A stretch of DNA of 64,000 nucleotides from assembly GCF_003203515.1 (NCBI RefSeq), contig NZ_BGNG01000005.1, positions 124,001 to 188,000 of the forward strand, read 5' to 3'. The DNA is from Glaciecola sp. KUL10. Lineage in GTDB: Bacteria; Pseudomonadota; Gammaproteobacteria; Enterobacterales; Alteromonadaceae. The notes under the pieces are model-generated. The model was not told where the DNA came from. It ran no database searches and saw nothing but the letters and a program-made list of their open reading frames with translations. Below, piece after piece: positions 1 to 10,069 of this stretch. A program made the translations under genes and the position numbers. Position 1 is the stretch's first letter, and each line of letters begins with the position of its first letter.

Positions 1-495
1 GATGGATTCCACCCGTATAATATCGGGCGATTAGCGCAACGAATTCCTTCTTTACGCCCATGCACGCCAAAAGGCATCATGACGATGATTGAGTCAACTA
101 AAAAGCCAATTAAAGGAATGGATGCCGTCATTGTCGGCGCATCAAATATTGTGGGCCGTCCGATGGGGCTTGAATTATTACTAGCGGGTTGCACCGTTAC
201 GACCTGCCACAAGTTCACTAAAAGCCTTAAGGAACATGTCTCGCGTGCTGATTTGTTGGTCGTGGCAGTTGGCAAACCTCATTTTATTCCAGGTAGTTGG
301 ATTAAACCAGGTGCAGTGGTTATCGATGTTGGTATCAATCGCTTAGAAGATGGCTCATTAACGGGCGATGTTGAATTTGAAACGGCCAAAGAGCGAGCAG
401 ATTGGATCACCCCTGTGCCCGGTGGAGTAGGACCAATGACGGTTGCTAGCCTTATAGAAAACACCTTAGAGGCTTACGTTAAATTCCATAGTTAA
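1..495 (+). CDS. folD: FolD, methylenetetrahydrofolate dehydrogenase/cyclohydrolase (C-terminal part)
   Basis: Bifunctional cytosolic enzyme that interconverts 5,10-methylene-THF, methenyl-THF and 10-formyl-THF with NADP. The reading frame is open from the first base, so the gene starts outside the window. About 164 of the usual ~285 residues are present. The visible part begins with the conserved [10 protein letters not shown] segment, continues with the NAD(P)-binding region ([12 protein letters not shown]) and ends with the family signature [12 protein letters not shown]. An internal ATG at 79 is not the start because the conserved sequence runs through it. The stop lies just before a DUF1415 gene on the same strand. 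Confidence 0.95.
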   Translation, partial: DGFHPYNIGRLAQRIPSLRPCTPKGIMTMIESTKKPIKGMDAVIVGASNIVGRPMGLELLLAGCTVTTCHKFTKSLKEHVSRADLLVVAVGKPHFIPGSWIKPGAVVIDVGINRLEDGSLTGDVEFETAKERADWITPVPGGVGPMTVASLIENTLEAYVKFHS

Positions 496-530
496 ACAAA
501 AGAGTTCGAAGATTGAAGAATCAATCAGAT

Positions 531-1067
531 ATGGCTAATGAAGTAATCGAAGCTCAAATGTGGAAGTGGATAGATGAGTTTATTATTCAAGAAAACATTT
601 GCCCGTTTGCGAAGAAAGAACGAGCGTTATCGCGCATTCAATTACAGTGTTATTCGGCTAGCTCGGCGTTAAAAACATGTGATGTTTTACTAGAACAAAT
701 CGATAAAATGCACGAAGACACCGGTATCGAAACGAGTATTTTAATTGCCAAAGATCATTTAGAAGACTTTGACGAATACTTATTTCACCTTGATGAAGCA
801 AACCGCTCTCTTGCACAAAACGGCCTTGAAGGACAATTTCAATTAGCCAGTTTTCACCCTGATTATTTGTTTGAAGGAGAACCTGAGGAGTCTTTGAGTC
901 ATTACAGTAATCGCGCTCCCTACCCTTGCTTTCACATAATTCGCGAAGAAAGTATCAGTCAAGCTTTAAAGTCGTTTGCTAATCCGGAAAACATTCCGGG
1001 GCGAAACATTAAGCACTGCGAGCGCCTTGGCAAGGATTTTTTTGATAAGCTATTGGACAAAGTCTAG
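531..1067 (+). CDS. DUF1415 family protein
   Basis: Small cytosolic protein of the DUF1415 family, function unknown. The family-typical features are an N-terminal NICPFAK motif (a Cys-Pro pair), a central FHPDYLFEG stretch and a C-terminal NIPGRNIKHCERLG. I chose the ATG at 531, with a GAAGAA purine stretch about 10 bases upstream; a TTG at 513 is also possible and would add six residues. The gene follows folD by about 35 bases and may be cotranscribed with it. A small palindrome (GGCTTAATAAGCC) lies at the stop codon but lacks a T-tract. Confidence 0.8.
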   Translation: MANEVIEAQMWKWIDEFIIQENICPFAKKERALSRIQLQCYSASSALKTCDVLLEQIDKMHEDTGIETSILIAKDHLEDFDEYLFHLDEANRSLAQNGLEGQFQLASFHPDYLFEGEPEESLSHYSNRAPYPCFHIIREESISQALKSFANPENIPGRNIKHCERLGKDFFDKLLDKV

Positions 1068-1144
1068 GCTTAATAAGCCCAATTGGAGGATTATGTCTTT
1101 TCACCATCCGACAAAGCCTTAATATGAAGAATCCTTAATAAACT

Positions 1145-1813
1145 ATGCCCACTAGCCCCTCACTTTCGACCACACCTTGTCCTCAAACAGCAAAATGGTG
1201 GCAGGACCGATTTAAAGAAAAGTTCTTAGAAGCAAAAAATAAATCTTCAAATATAGAACTCGTTTTATTGGGCGACTCTATCATGCATGCATGGGAAGCC
1301 GAGGGGTATGAAGAGTGGCAAAGACACTTCGCAGGTATAGAAACCTTAAATTTAGGATTTGCAGGTGACCGAACTGAACATGTGCTATGGCGTATTGAAA
1401 ACGGAGCACTAGAGGGCATTTCACCTAAAATTATCGCTTTGTTAATTGGTACAAATAATATTGGTCATCGGGTTGAGAGTATCGATGAGACACTAAAAGG
1501 CATTATTTCAATAATTAATTTGGTAAATAAAAAAATCCCTAACGCAAAGGTGCTTTTATTTGCTGTATTTCCCAGAAGTAAACGCCCCTCTGCAAGACTT
1601 CGTCTTCGTGTGAATGACTTGAATAAAAGACTAGAGGAAACCGTTGAAGATACTGATGTATGCTATGTTGATTTAACGCATTTATTTTTGGATGAACACG
1701 GTATTTTGAATGAAGATGTGTCGCCTGACTATTTGCACTTATCTCGTCATCAATATAAAAAATGGGCTGAGTATATTCAGCCCATCATTGATAAGCATCT
1801 TTCTAATATCTAA
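1145..1813 (+). CDS. SGNH/GDSL-family hydrolase (PAF-acetylhydrolase-like)
   Basis: Predicted esterase or acyl hydrolase of 222 residues. Block I is GDS at residues 43-45 with the nucleophile Ser45, block III is GTNN at 102-105, and the catalytic Asp-His pair is D195/H198 in SPDYLHLS. The sequence resembles the PAF acetylhydrolase IB-like branch. No signal peptide is seen, so it is likely cytoplasmic. The substrate cannot be told; deacetylation of a sugar or lipid is plausible. It converges on the ABC gene that follows, and the two stop codons overlap by two bases. Confidence 0.82.
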   Translation: MPTSPSLSTTPCPQTAKWWQDRFKEKFLEAKNKSSNIELVLLGDSIMHAWEAEGYEEWQRHFAGIETLNLGFAGDRTEHVLWRIENGALEGISPKIIALLIGTNNIGHRVESIDETLKGIISIINLVNKKIPNAKVLLFAVFPRSKRPSARLRLRVNDLNKRLEETVEDTDVCYVDLTHLFLDEHGILNEDVSPDYLHLSRHQYKKWAEYIQPIIDKHLSNI

Positions 1814-3733
1814 CTCACTTGAGGTGATTTTCTTCTTAAAAAGCGAAAACCCAACCACAATAACCCAACAAGCAAGAGAGGTGCAATTGCAATGTTTATC
1901 AGTTTTAATTTGTTACCAAGCGCATCGATATCTTTATCCAATTGAAACTGAACTTCACGCAAAGACTGCCGAATTTCAATACGCTTTTGATTAAATTCAG
2001 CGACTGCCTTTTCTTGCTCGGGTGACAAGGTAAATGCGTCTTCAGAGGCACTTTGCAACTCATTTAGCTGCTGTTCTGTTTGCGCTAACTCTTCCTCCAA
2101 ACGCAACTGCTGTGCTCTAAACTTTTCTTCCGCAATCACCTCAAGTGCTTCAACCGTTGTGAACGGTCGCGCCAACTTACCGCGGCTTCTCACACCAATT
2201 AAGCCGTCGCTGCCGCTAAGATTTTCAGCCATATTGATGACAAGATCGCCATTGTTAGCAAAGGGAGTAAAAACCGTTTGACCAAAGAAATTGCTTTGCT
2301 GCACCCAGAATCGGTCAACAAACATATCTGCATCTGCAAATACGACTAAGTTAAGCTTGTCTGTCTCAGCAATATGAATTGATTCAATAGCTTGCTGTTC
2401 AGAAGAGTTGTCATCACTTTGCTCGTCGGTTAATTCAACCTCAACTGACTTTATAGGCTTTGAATCAAAATGAGATCTTGCCGCCCCAGAAACTCTAGCT
2501 GCTAATACGTAAGCTTTTTTTGCATTCTGGAATTCCTTAGCTAAGTTTTCTGGCTCTCGTGTCAACGCATAATCACTTGAAGCTAGCACGCCACTTTCGT
2601 TGGAACTTGATAACAGCGGTTCAAGTTCAAGTTGACTGTCCGGTGTCACGGATAATACACCAAATGATGCGCCGTTGATGCTTTCCAAGTCGGCCGTCGT
2701 CACATCATTTCGATTGATCTGTACAGGTCCCAAGCCTAAAAAGCCAAAATGACGAGTAACGCCGCCAGCAGAAGTACGAACATCAAGGCCTGTTAGCGCG
2801 TCTAACACCACATTTTTATCTTGAAGCGTCAAACCATAACTTTCTAGAAAGCTTATATCAGATGCATTTTCACCTATACCGCCCATCATACTCATTTGAT
2901 CTGATTCAAAATGCGGATCGACAAAAAATAGACCTTTCCCACCCCCCATTAAAAATTGATCGATTTCGTAAAGTAGTTGTTCGTTTAAACCTTTTGGATG
3001 GACTAGCATTAGCAATTCCGTCTCTTCAGGTAACGCTTCTTCAAAACTATTGATAAGCGTGACATCAAAGAACTGACCTAATTGAGAGTAAATTACATTG
3101 GCAGGTGTAAACTGTCCCGTCATGGGATCTTGACCACCAGCAATAGGTAAATCAGCAACGACAGTTAGCTTTGTAGGTTCAGGAGAGCCTAATTGATAGA
3201 TAAGCTTACTGATGTCATATTCTAAAAACGCTTCTTTACTTGGGTCAAAAAACGGAATGGTCATTGAAAACGTTTGTGACGAATCTTGAGTACCCCCCAT
3301 CTCCTTCAGTCTTAACATTATCAATAAGGCGTCCTGCCAACCCGAAATAAGCTGTGCTCCCGCTGGCATCAACGGGCGCTGCGGTTAAACCCAAACTGGC
3401 AGCCTCATCTTCCTGAATTGAGAATGGCAATGGATCCACCACATTTAGTTTGATCTTTCCATTTGAGCTTACTTCATACTCTTTTAACAGACTCTCAACT
3501 TGGTCTGCGTAGTTACGCAATGAAGTCATACCCTTTGTCGCTTGATCGGAAAAATAAAGCGTCAATTCGATAGGTTGTTCGATATCGTTTATAACTGACA
3601 AGCTACCTTGAGATATCGAATAGACTTTGTTTTCTGTCAAGTCAACACGATAGCCCTTTAAAAAGCTATTATTCAATAATAGCGCGCCAATAAATAAGAA
3701 AATTAATAGAGTGATTGAAAGTGATTTTTTCAT
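1810..3733 (-). pseudogene. GldG-like ABC transporter auxiliary protein, frameshifted
   Basis: Membrane-anchored extracytoplasmic subunit of a GldAFG-type ABC transporter (ABC_transp_aux/DUF4350 type). The 5' part (ATG at 3733) encodes an N-terminal membrane segment and about 145 residues of the periplasmic domain. The remainder is in the other frame and carries the IPFFDPSKEAFLEYDISKLIYQL motif, split here as IPFFDPSKEAF and LEYDISKLIYQL, followed by a coiled coil and a C-terminal membrane segment with a basic tail. The frames join at the G6 run at 3293-3298 (C6 on the plus strand). Removing one G restores a single protein of about 640 residues. Both halves look otherwise undamaged, so this may be a sequencing error, a fresh mutation or a phase-variable tract. 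Confidence 0.85.
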
Positions 3734-3738
3734 AGTAT

Positions 3739-4473
3739 TTAACTCGCTTTTTTGCTTTCAATCGCAAGATAACCTGCGCTTAACCAAACCAAGATACTCA
3801 ATACGTAATACACCACATCGTTTGCACTGATAATACCTTTTGCCATCGCATCATAATGCGTCAGAAAGCTCAAACTAGCGATGGTATCCAATACACCTAT
3901 AGACACCCATGTTTGGAAGGCATCAAGAACAATATTCGTGCCAGACAACACCAACAAGAAACACATTACAATTGCAAGAATGAAGGCTATAACTTGATTT
4001 TTGGTTAGGGCTGACATACACATACCGACGGCTAAAAATGCCCCTGACATTAACCAACTCCCAAGATAGGCAGCCAAAATAATACCGTGGTCTGGCTGTC
4101 CTAAATAACTAACCGTTATCCACAATGGAAAAGTTAATAGCAAACAAAGTGCGAGGACTGCCCAAGCAGCTAGAAATTTACCCGCCATGATTTGCGCTGT
4201 GCTCAGCGGCAAGGTCATAAGAAATTCGATGCTGCCTGACTTGCGTTCTTCAGACCAGGTACGCATGGCTATCGCGGGTACCAAAAACAAGTAAAGCCAA
4301 GGGTGGAAGTTGAAGAATGGGAGTAAATCTGCTTGTCCACGCTCGAAGAAATTGCCCATCATAAATGTAAAAATACCCGACATAATCAAGAATATTGCTA
4401 TAAATACATACGCAACTGGGGTTGCGAAGAAACTAACAAATTCGCGTTTAAAAATGATGCTGGTAGCACTCAT
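3739..4473 (-). CDS. ABC transporter permease, GldF/ABC-2 type
   Basis: Inner-membrane permease of 244 residues with about six hydrophobic segments. It has the ABC-2 hallmarks: an early PWLYLFLVPAIAMRTWSEERKSGSIE stretch (seen as PAIAMRTWSEER then KSGSIEFL) and LPLSTAQIMAGKFLAAW. It matches the GldF/NosY-like branch. It overlaps the ATPase gene upstream by four bases (ATGA) and is followed after five bases by the GldG-like gene, so the three form one transport operon. The cargo is unknown; in non-gliding Proteobacteria this set is uncharacterised. Confidence 0.88.
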   Translation of the reverse strand: MSATSIIFKREFVSFFATPVAYVFIAIFLIMSGIFTFMMGNFFERGQADLLPFFNFHPWLYLFLVPAIAMRTWSEERKSGSIEFLMTLPLSTAQIMAGKFLAAWAVLALCLLLTFPLWITVSYLGQPDHGIILAAYLGSWLMSGAFLAVGMCMSALTKNQVIAFILAIVMCFLLVLSGTNIVLDAFQTWVSIGVLDTIASLSFLTHYDAMAKGIISANDVVYYVLSILVWLSAGYLAIESKKAS

Positions 4474-5462
4474 GCTTTTTCCTCCTCAGTTGAAGCATTC
4501 GTTGCAGATGAATTGGCACTCGAACCTAAGTCAGCGTTAAATGTGTATTCTGCTGATGTGACCAATCTAAATACGTCTTCTAAATTGCCTTGTTCAGGAT
4601 ATATAGCGTCAACTGGTAGTTTAGTCTGTTGACAAAATTGGCTCAGCTTAGCGAGAATATTCGCTCCATTTTCAGGAAATACCGTTACCCTCCCCGTGTT
4701 TTTATCGTAATTTAAATCTGCTACCCCTTCTAATTCTAGCACGCCAGAAACATCGGCTGCGTAACTCAGCGAAAGTGTTACCGCATTATGCCATTTTGAT
4801 TGTTGGCGCAGACTTTCAGGTGTGCCATCAAATTTCATCTCACCATTTGCAATAATGATGACGCGATTACAAACTGCAGTCACTTCTTCCATAATGTGCG
4901 TAGAAATAATGACTATTTTGTCTTTTGCTAAGTTTTGGATAAGTTTTCTAACTTGATGTTTTTGATTGGGATCTAGACCATCAGTTGGTTCATCTAAAAT
5001 TAAAATTTCAGGATCATGGAGTATCGCCTGAGCAAGTCCAACTCGGCGCTTAAAACCTTTAGAAAGGGTCTCAATGGGCTTATTCAGTACCTCTTGCAAA
5101 TCTACTTGAGCCACTACGTTATCGATCGATTGTTGTCGGTTAGACCGCTCGATTTTTCGTACTTTTGCAATGAAATACAAAAATTCATAAACGGTCATAT
5201 CTGCATAGGCGGGGGCCCCCTCGGGCAAATATCCCATTTTTCTTTGCACAGCTAAACGGCTTTTTTCTATGTCCAAATTAGAGACTAACACCTGCCCCGA
5301 AGAGAGCGATAAAAACCCCGTTAGCATTTTCATAGTCGTTGATTTACCTGCTCCGTTCGGGCCTAAGAAACCAACGACATCGCCTCGTTCAATTTTAAAA
5401 CTCAGGTCTTTAACGGCATGATGTCGATCAAAAAACTTGTTTAATTTGTTAACACTTATCAT
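4470..5462 (-). CDS. ABC transporter ATP-binding protein, GldA type
   Basis: Cytoplasmic ATPase of 330 residues that would energise the GldF/GldG-like pair downstream. Walker A is GPNGAGKST at residues 34-42, the signature is LSKGF at 133-137 (a common variant of LSGGQ in this branch), and Walker B is ILILDEP at 153-159 followed by TDGLDPNQ. The roughly 100-residue C-terminal extension ends in a Ser/Asn/Ala/Glu-rich tail. It is the first gene of the three-gene minus-strand operon. Confidence 0.9.
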   Translation of the reverse strand: MISVNKLNKFFDRHHAVKDLSFKIERGDVVGFLGPNGAGKSTTMKMLTGFLSLSSGQVLVSNLDIEKSRLAVQRKMGYLPEGAPAYADMTVYEFLYFIAKVRKIERSNRQQSIDNVVAQVDLQEVLNKPIETLSKGFKRRVGLAQAILHDPEILILDEPTDGLDPNQKHQVRKLIQNLAKDKIVIISTHIMEEVTAVCNRVIIIANGEMKFDGTPESLRQQSKWHNAVTLSLSYAADVSGVLELEGVADLNYDKNTGRVTVFPENGANILAKLSQFCQQTKLPVDAIYPEQGNLEDVFRLVTSAEYTFNADLGSSANSSATNASTEEEKA

Positions 5463-5635
5463 TACAGATCCTTTTAATAATAAATCCGAACTTCTGTCTT
5501 TTATTAGTAGATGATTGTGAATAAGTTCAAACTGACAAAAGAGTTAATCATTTCGCAAACACGTTTGGATATTGTGCTTTTTATGCTAATTTCAAGCATA
5601 TAAACTTGATATTCCACGACAAACACGCACAAAGA

Positions 5636-6337
5636 ATGACTGCTTATCAATTATCTCCAATCGCATGGATAGACACTCCATTTAATGAAAAGTTTGGTAT
5701 TCCTAGACAGTCTATCGGATTGAGTCAGGCTCGCGGCAAACTGAGGTTTCGTGAAGACATAAACGTGGTTAATGCGTGTCGTGGACTTGAAAAGTTCTCA
5801 CATCTTTGGCTGAGTTTTGTTTTTCATCAGCATCACAATAAAAAATGGAGCGATACTGTGCGGCCTCCCAGACTCGGTGGAAATGAACGAGTCGGTGTAT
5901 TTGCTTCAAGAGCCACTCACCGCCCAAACCCACTCGGCTTATCACTTGTTAAGAATGAAGGATTAAATACACTCAATGAATTAATAGTCAGTGGTGTCGA
6001 TTTACTCAATAACACGCCTATTCTTGATATCAAACCTTATTTGGATTACGCAGACTGTGCGAAGGATGCTATTTGCGGATATGCTCCATCAAGACCCAGT
6101 GATTTAAAGCTTGTTAGTTTTAGTCAGTCTGCGAATCACCAAATTAAAAAAATTAACCAAACTCAAACTGATTTCAAAGCATTACTGGTATCGATACTTG
6201 AACAAGACCCCCGACCTGCTTACAAGCAAGACCTAAAAAATGATCCCAAGCAATACCATATCACTCTTTATCAATGGGATATATTATGGTGGGTGCGCGA
6301 TACAGGTATTATTGTGAAAAGTATTACACTCAGTTAA
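5636..6337 (+). CDS. trmO: TrmO, tRNA (N6-threonylcarbamoyladenosine(37)-N6)-methyltransferase
   Basis: SAM-dependent enzyme that methylates t6A37 to m6t6A37 in threonine tRNAs (TsaA/VirR family). The N-terminus YQLSPIAWIDTPFNEKFGIPRQ is family-typical (YQLSPIAWIDTPF, then NEKFGIPRQ). The core RATHRPNPLGLSLV and the DIKPYLDYAD motif follow, and a C-terminal extension ends in QWDILWW. I chose the ATG at 5636 because homologues begin MxxYxxxPIA; a TTG at 5606 would add ten unconserved residues. It is divergent from the ABC operon. Confidence 0.9.
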   Translation: MTAYQLSPIAWIDTPFNEKFGIPRQSIGLSQARGKLRFREDINVVNACRGLEKFSHLWLSFVFHQHHNKKWSDTVRPPRLGGNERVGVFASRATHRPNPLGLSLVKNEGLNTLNELIVSGVDLLNNTPILDIKPYLDYADCAKDAICGYAPSRPSDLKLVSFSQSANHQIKKINQTQTDFKALLVSILEQDPRPAYKQDLKNDPKQYHITLYQWDILWWVRDTGIIVKSITLS

Positions 6338-6350
6338 GACTTGATTTTAC

Positions 6351-6378
6351 TTGTGCTCACGCAAGCGATTGATAGAAT
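6351..6378 (+). promoter_or_regulatory. Candidate sigma-70 promoter for proS
   Basis: TTGTGC at 6351-6356 and TAGAAT at 6373-6378 are separated by 16 bases. They lie about 90 bases before the proS start in the gap after trmO. Only the spacing and hexamer match support this call. Confidence 0.35.
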
Positions 6379-6468
6379 ACGCGGTAATTATTTTAACAAA
6401 CAAATTCTTCTACTTAAGGCTCAACTTAAGTCGCTGATTTATATAAATATAGGCCACTAGAATCTATC

Positions 6469-8175
6469 ATGCGCACGTCTCAATATTTACTTGCCACTCA
6501 AAAAGAAACACCAGCGGAAGCAGAGGTCATTAGCCATCAACTTATGTTGCGCGCCGGCTTAGTTAGAAAATTGGCATCGGGTTTGTACAATTGGTTGCCA
6601 ACTGGTTTGCGCGTGGTAAACAAAGTCGCGGCAATTGTGCGTGATGAAATGAATAAGGCAGGAGCGATTGAAGTATCAATGCCCGTAGTACAACCTGCTG
6701 ATTTGTGGGAAGAATCAGGCCGTTGGGAAGACTATGGCCCAGAACTATTGCGCATAAAAGACCGACACGAACGAGACTTTGTACTTGGCCCTACACATGA
6801 AGAAGTTATTACTGATTTAGTGAAAAACGAAGTGAGTAGTTACAAACAGTTACCCTTAAATTTGTACCAAATCCAAACGAAGTTTCGCGATGAAGTACGC
6901 CCTCGTTTTGGCATTATGAGAAGCCGCGAGTTCATTATGAAAGACGCTTATTCTTTCCATACTGATATGACATCATTACAAGCGACTTACGACACTATGC
7001 ATCAAGCGTATTGTAATATTTTTGAGCGTATTGGTTTAGCATATCGCCCTGTCATTGCAGATAGTGGAAGTATTGGCGGTGCTGTTTCTCACGAATTTCA
7101 CGTATTAGCAGAATCAGGTGAAGATGATATCGCTCACTCTGACCAATCTGATTACGCAGCAAACGTTGAGCTCGCAGAAGCTCTTCCACTTCCAGGCAAT
7201 GGCGGCGAGCAAGCTGAACTTACAGTTATTGACACACCGAATACTAAAACTATCGATGCGATGGTTAAGCTACTTAATTGTGATATTAAACAGTCTGTTA
7301 AGACTCTTTTTGTAAAAGCATCTGAAGATGCGCAGTCTGAACTCGTGGCTTTGGTATTGCGAGGTGACCACCAGTTGAATGAGATAAAAGCGGAAAAACA
7401 TTCATTAGTAGCCTCTCCACTGCAAATGGCCGATGAAGCTGAAGTAAAAACCCTACTAAACTGTGGTTTTGGCTCGCTAGGGCCGGTTAATTTAGATGTG
7501 CCAATTTTGGTCGATCGCAGTGCTAAGACTGTAACTAACTTTATATGTGGCGCTAACATTGAAGAAAAACACTATACGGGTGCAAATTGGGATCGCGACG
7601 TCAAAAACTATGAAGTGCTCGATTTGAGAAACGTCGTCGAAGGCGATCCGTCTCCAGATGGAAAAGGCGTACTGAACATTACAAAAGGTATTGAAGTAGG
7701 TCATATCTTTCAACTTGGTGACAAGTACTCCAAAGCAATGAATTGTGGTGTGCTAACCGAATCTGGAAAGCATCAAGTATTACAGATGGGATGCTACGGT
7801 ATTGGTGTGACCCGAATTGTTGCGGCAGCAATCGAACAAAACCATGATAAATTTGGTATTAAGTGGCCGGACAGTATTGCGCCTTTTAAGCTTGCGATCA
7901 TACCCATGAATATGCACAAATCACATCGCATCATGGAGGTAGCGGAAAAGTTATATGCTGATTTAATAGCAGCGGGTGTTGAAGTATTGTTCGATGATAG
8001 AAAGGAGCGTCCCGGCGTTATGTTTAACGATATGGAGTTAGTGGGTATACCTCATAGTATCGTGATTGGCGAGCGCAACCTAGACAACAACCAAGTAGAG
8101 TACAAATCAAGACAAAGCGGTGAAAAAACCTTACTTGATATTGACGCGGTTTTGGAACATATCTCATCACTATGA
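6469..8175 (+). CDS. proS: Prolyl-tRNA synthetase (bacterial type with editing domain)
   Basis: Class II aminoacyl-tRNA synthetase that charges tRNA-Pro; 568 residues, the normal length for the bacterial form. It opens with the family-typical [18 protein letters not shown]. Class II motif 2 is seen in [17 protein letters not shown] with MKDAYSFH following. A YbaK-like editing domain is inserted at about residues 230-390, and the C-terminal anticodon-binding domain carries [20 protein letters not shown] ([20 protein letters not shown]). Its stop overlaps the start of the next gene by four bases, suggesting translational coupling. Confidence 0.97.
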   Translation: MRTSQYLLATQKETPAEAEVISHQLMLRAGLVRKLASGLYNWLPTGLRVVNKVAAIVRDEMNKAGAIEVSMPVVQPADLWEESGRWEDYGPELLRIKDRHERDFVLGPTHEEVITDLVKNEVSSYKQLPLNLYQIQTKFRDEVRPRFGIMRSREFIMKDAYSFHTDMTSLQATYDTMHQAYCNIFERIGLAYRPVIADSGSIGGAVSHEFHVLAESGEDDIAHSDQSDYAANVELAEALPLPGNGGEQAELTVIDTPNTKTIDAMVKLLNCDIKQSVKTLFVKASEDAQSELVALVLRGDHQLNEIKAEKHSLVASPLQMADEAEVKTLLNCGFGSLGPVNLDVPILVDRSAKTVTNFICGANIEEKHYTGANWDRDVKNYEVLDLRNVVEGDPSPDGKGVLNITKGIEVGHIFQLGDKYSKAMNCGVLTESGKHQVLQMGCYGIGVTRIVAAAIEQNHDKFGIKWPDSIAPFKLAIIPMNMHKSHRIMEVAEKLYADLIAAGVEVLFDDRKERPGVMFNDMELVGIPHSIVIGERNLDNNQVEYKSRQSGEKTLLDIDAVLEHISSL

Positions 8176-9011
8176 AAATAACGTTTTGCGGTGTGAGGGG
8201 ATCAATTCCCTCCCCCGGCAAAGAGTTCATAAAATATGGCGGGAACACTGCCTGTATTCATATAGACGCTGATGATAAAGACATTATCTTAGACTCGGGA
8301 ACTGGGATTCGCGCACTAGGGGCCCGTCTAATCAAAAAAACCACTCCGATTCATTTGTTACTTAGTCACAACCACTGGGACCACATTCAAGGCTTTCCGT
8401 TTTTTGCGCCTATTTTTCAATCACAACGAGAAATAAATATATATCCCGGACTAACTGAACTAGAAGAGCCTGAAGCAATTTTAAATCAAATGACCGGTAG
8501 TCTATTTCCTGTTCATCGAGATATGCTAACAGCAGAGATCAGAGTTCATAATTTGGCCAGCAGTATCACCGAATGGGAAATCGGGTCGGTACATATCAAG
8601 CGTTTAAGAATGAATCACCCCGGTGGTGGCAGTAGCTACCGAATTGAAGCAAACGGCAAATCCCTTGTTTATATTACTGATAACGAACTCTATCCCCCTT
8701 ATACAAAAGCAACTGACTTTTTAGATTTTGTCGCTTTTGCCAAAGGCGCAGACTTGCTAGTTCATGATGCGCAGTATTTAGTAAGCGATATGCCTGCCAA
8801 GTCGGGCTGGGGGCATTCGGTTGCGGAAGAAGCGGTAAAACTTGCAATGGCTTGCAACGCAAAACAATTGGCACTGTATAGTCATGACCCGACTCGCACA
8901 GATACAGACATAGATGAGATCATTGAGCACAGTCAGTTGATTACTGAATTAGGCGGCGCAGAATTAACCTGCTTCGCTGCAGAAGAAAATCAGGTCTTGG
9001 TCTTAGCTTAG
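8172..9011 (+). CDS. MBL-fold metallo-hydrolase
   Basis: Metallo-beta-lactamase-fold protein of 279 residues with the zinc-binding HNHWDH motif at 66-71 and a distal metal ligand in LVHDAQY. A final SHDP motif near residue 237 follows. The N-terminal [11 protein letters not shown] resembles phosphodiesterase-like branches (PhnP/RNase Z-like). No signal peptide. It is probably a cytosolic phosphodiesterase, perhaps for cyclic nucleotides; the substrate is not evident. It overlaps proS by an ATGA junction. Confidence 0.85.
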   Translation: MKITFCGVRGSIPSPGKEFIKYGGNTACIHIDADDKDIILDSGTGIRALGARLIKKTTPIHLLLSHNHWDHIQGFPFFAPIFQSQREINIYPGLTELEEPEAILNQMTGSLFPVHRDMLTAEIRVHNLASSITEWEIGSVHIKRLRMNHPGGGSSYRIEANGKSLVYITDNELYPPYTKATDFLDFVAFAKGADLLVHDAQYLVSDMPAKSGWGHSVAEEAVKLAMACNAKQLALYSHDPTRTDTDIDEIIEHSQLITELGGAELTCFAAEENQVLVLA

Positions 9012-9058
9012 CTGGGTAACTTTGCTGTTTGGTACTCACAGGATTCTAAGGATAATTA

Positions 9059-10069
9059 ATGAAAATAAAAAATGGATACTTTTCAAAAAGCGTATTGGCT
9101 TGGCTATATTTGATTACTTCGTTTTCGGCCGTATCCCAAAGCCATTCAAATGAAACATCGAGTCAAACGAAGCAGGTCGAAGATACGAAATCACTCCCAC
9201 AAGTGTTACTAGAGCAAGTGGAGCAAACTGTTGAACAGGCGAGTGATGAAATACAAACCACTGATTCAGTATTGGATAATCGCGCTAAGCAGAACCTCTC
9301 TGCCAAAAGTAACCCATTTGTTATTTCACAATATAGACAAAACTACCTGTTGCCTATTACGTTCGTCAAAGACCCGAACCCGCTAAGTGTTGATGGCTTA
9401 ACTGAAGAAAACGTCGACAACTTTGAGGCTAAATATCAAGTTAGCGTGAACCTTCCCATATATATAGAGGATGAAAGCGCAAGCGGTTTGTACTTTGGCT
9501 TGACCCTAAGGTCTTTTTGGCAGGTATACAACAGTGACGTGTCAAAGCCATTTAGAGAAAATATTTACGAACCAGAAGTATACTATCAATGGAATGCAGA
9601 TTGGGACTTATTCGGTTATCGTTTTAATCAAGCTCACATCGGATTTAATCATCAATCAAATGGTCAAGATGGTTTGAAGTCTCGTAGTTGGAACCGTATT
9701 TATGCGTCTTTTATTTTTAGTGATGTCAATTCGCTCTATTATTTTAAGACTTGGTATCGCGTGCCTGAAGATGAGAAAGAGTTTTTATTAGATCCAGAAG
9801 GTGATGACAACCCCGACATCAATGATTTCGTTGGCAGAGCAGAGTTTGGTTATGCGTTCAATATGGGTGACTTTAGGCTTTTATCTCTGTTGAGAAACAA
9901 TTTATCAACCAGTAGTAATCGAGGCAGTATTGAATTCAACCTAACGTATCCAATTAATGATCGCTACGAATGGCTATTACAATATTTCAATGGTTACGGC
10001 GACTCACTCATTGACTACAACCGCCACCAACAACGCATTGGTTTAGGAATTCAACTAAGGTTTCTATAA
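9059..10069 (+). CDS. pldA: Outer-membrane phospholipase A (OMPLA)
   Basis: Outer-membrane beta-barrel phospholipase that degrades phospholipids misplaced in the outer leaflet. A signal peptide covers roughly residues 1-27. A glutamine/glutamate-rich linker then precedes the barrel. The catalytic motif GFNHQSNGQ places His198 and Ser200, with Asn212 in SRSWNR as the third member of the His-Ser-Asn triad. The protein ends GIQLRFL, an aromatic/hydrophobic C-terminus suited to BAM recognition. The next gene's ATG directly follows its stop codon. Confidence 0.95.
   Translation: MKIKNGYFSKSVLAWLYLITSFSAVSQSHSNETSSQTKQVEDTKSLPQVLLEQVEQTVEQASDEIQTTDSVLDNRAKQNLSAKSNPFVISQYRQNYLLPITFVKDPNPLSVDGLTEENVDNFEAKYQVSVNLPIYIEDESASGLYFGLTLRSFWQVYNSDVSKPFRENIYEPEVYYQWNADWDLFGYRFNQAHIGFNHQSNGQDGLKSRSWNRIYASFIFSDVNSLYYFKTWYRVPEDEKEFLLDPEGDDNPDINDFVGRAEFGYAFNMGDFRLLSLLRNNLSTSSNRGSIEFNLTYPINDRYEWLLQYFNGYGDSLIDYNRHQQRIGLGIQLRFL

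Noticed and set aside
1066-1080. Terminator after the DUF1415 gene
   Set aside because: The GGCTTAATAAGCC palindrome is short and has no T-tract.
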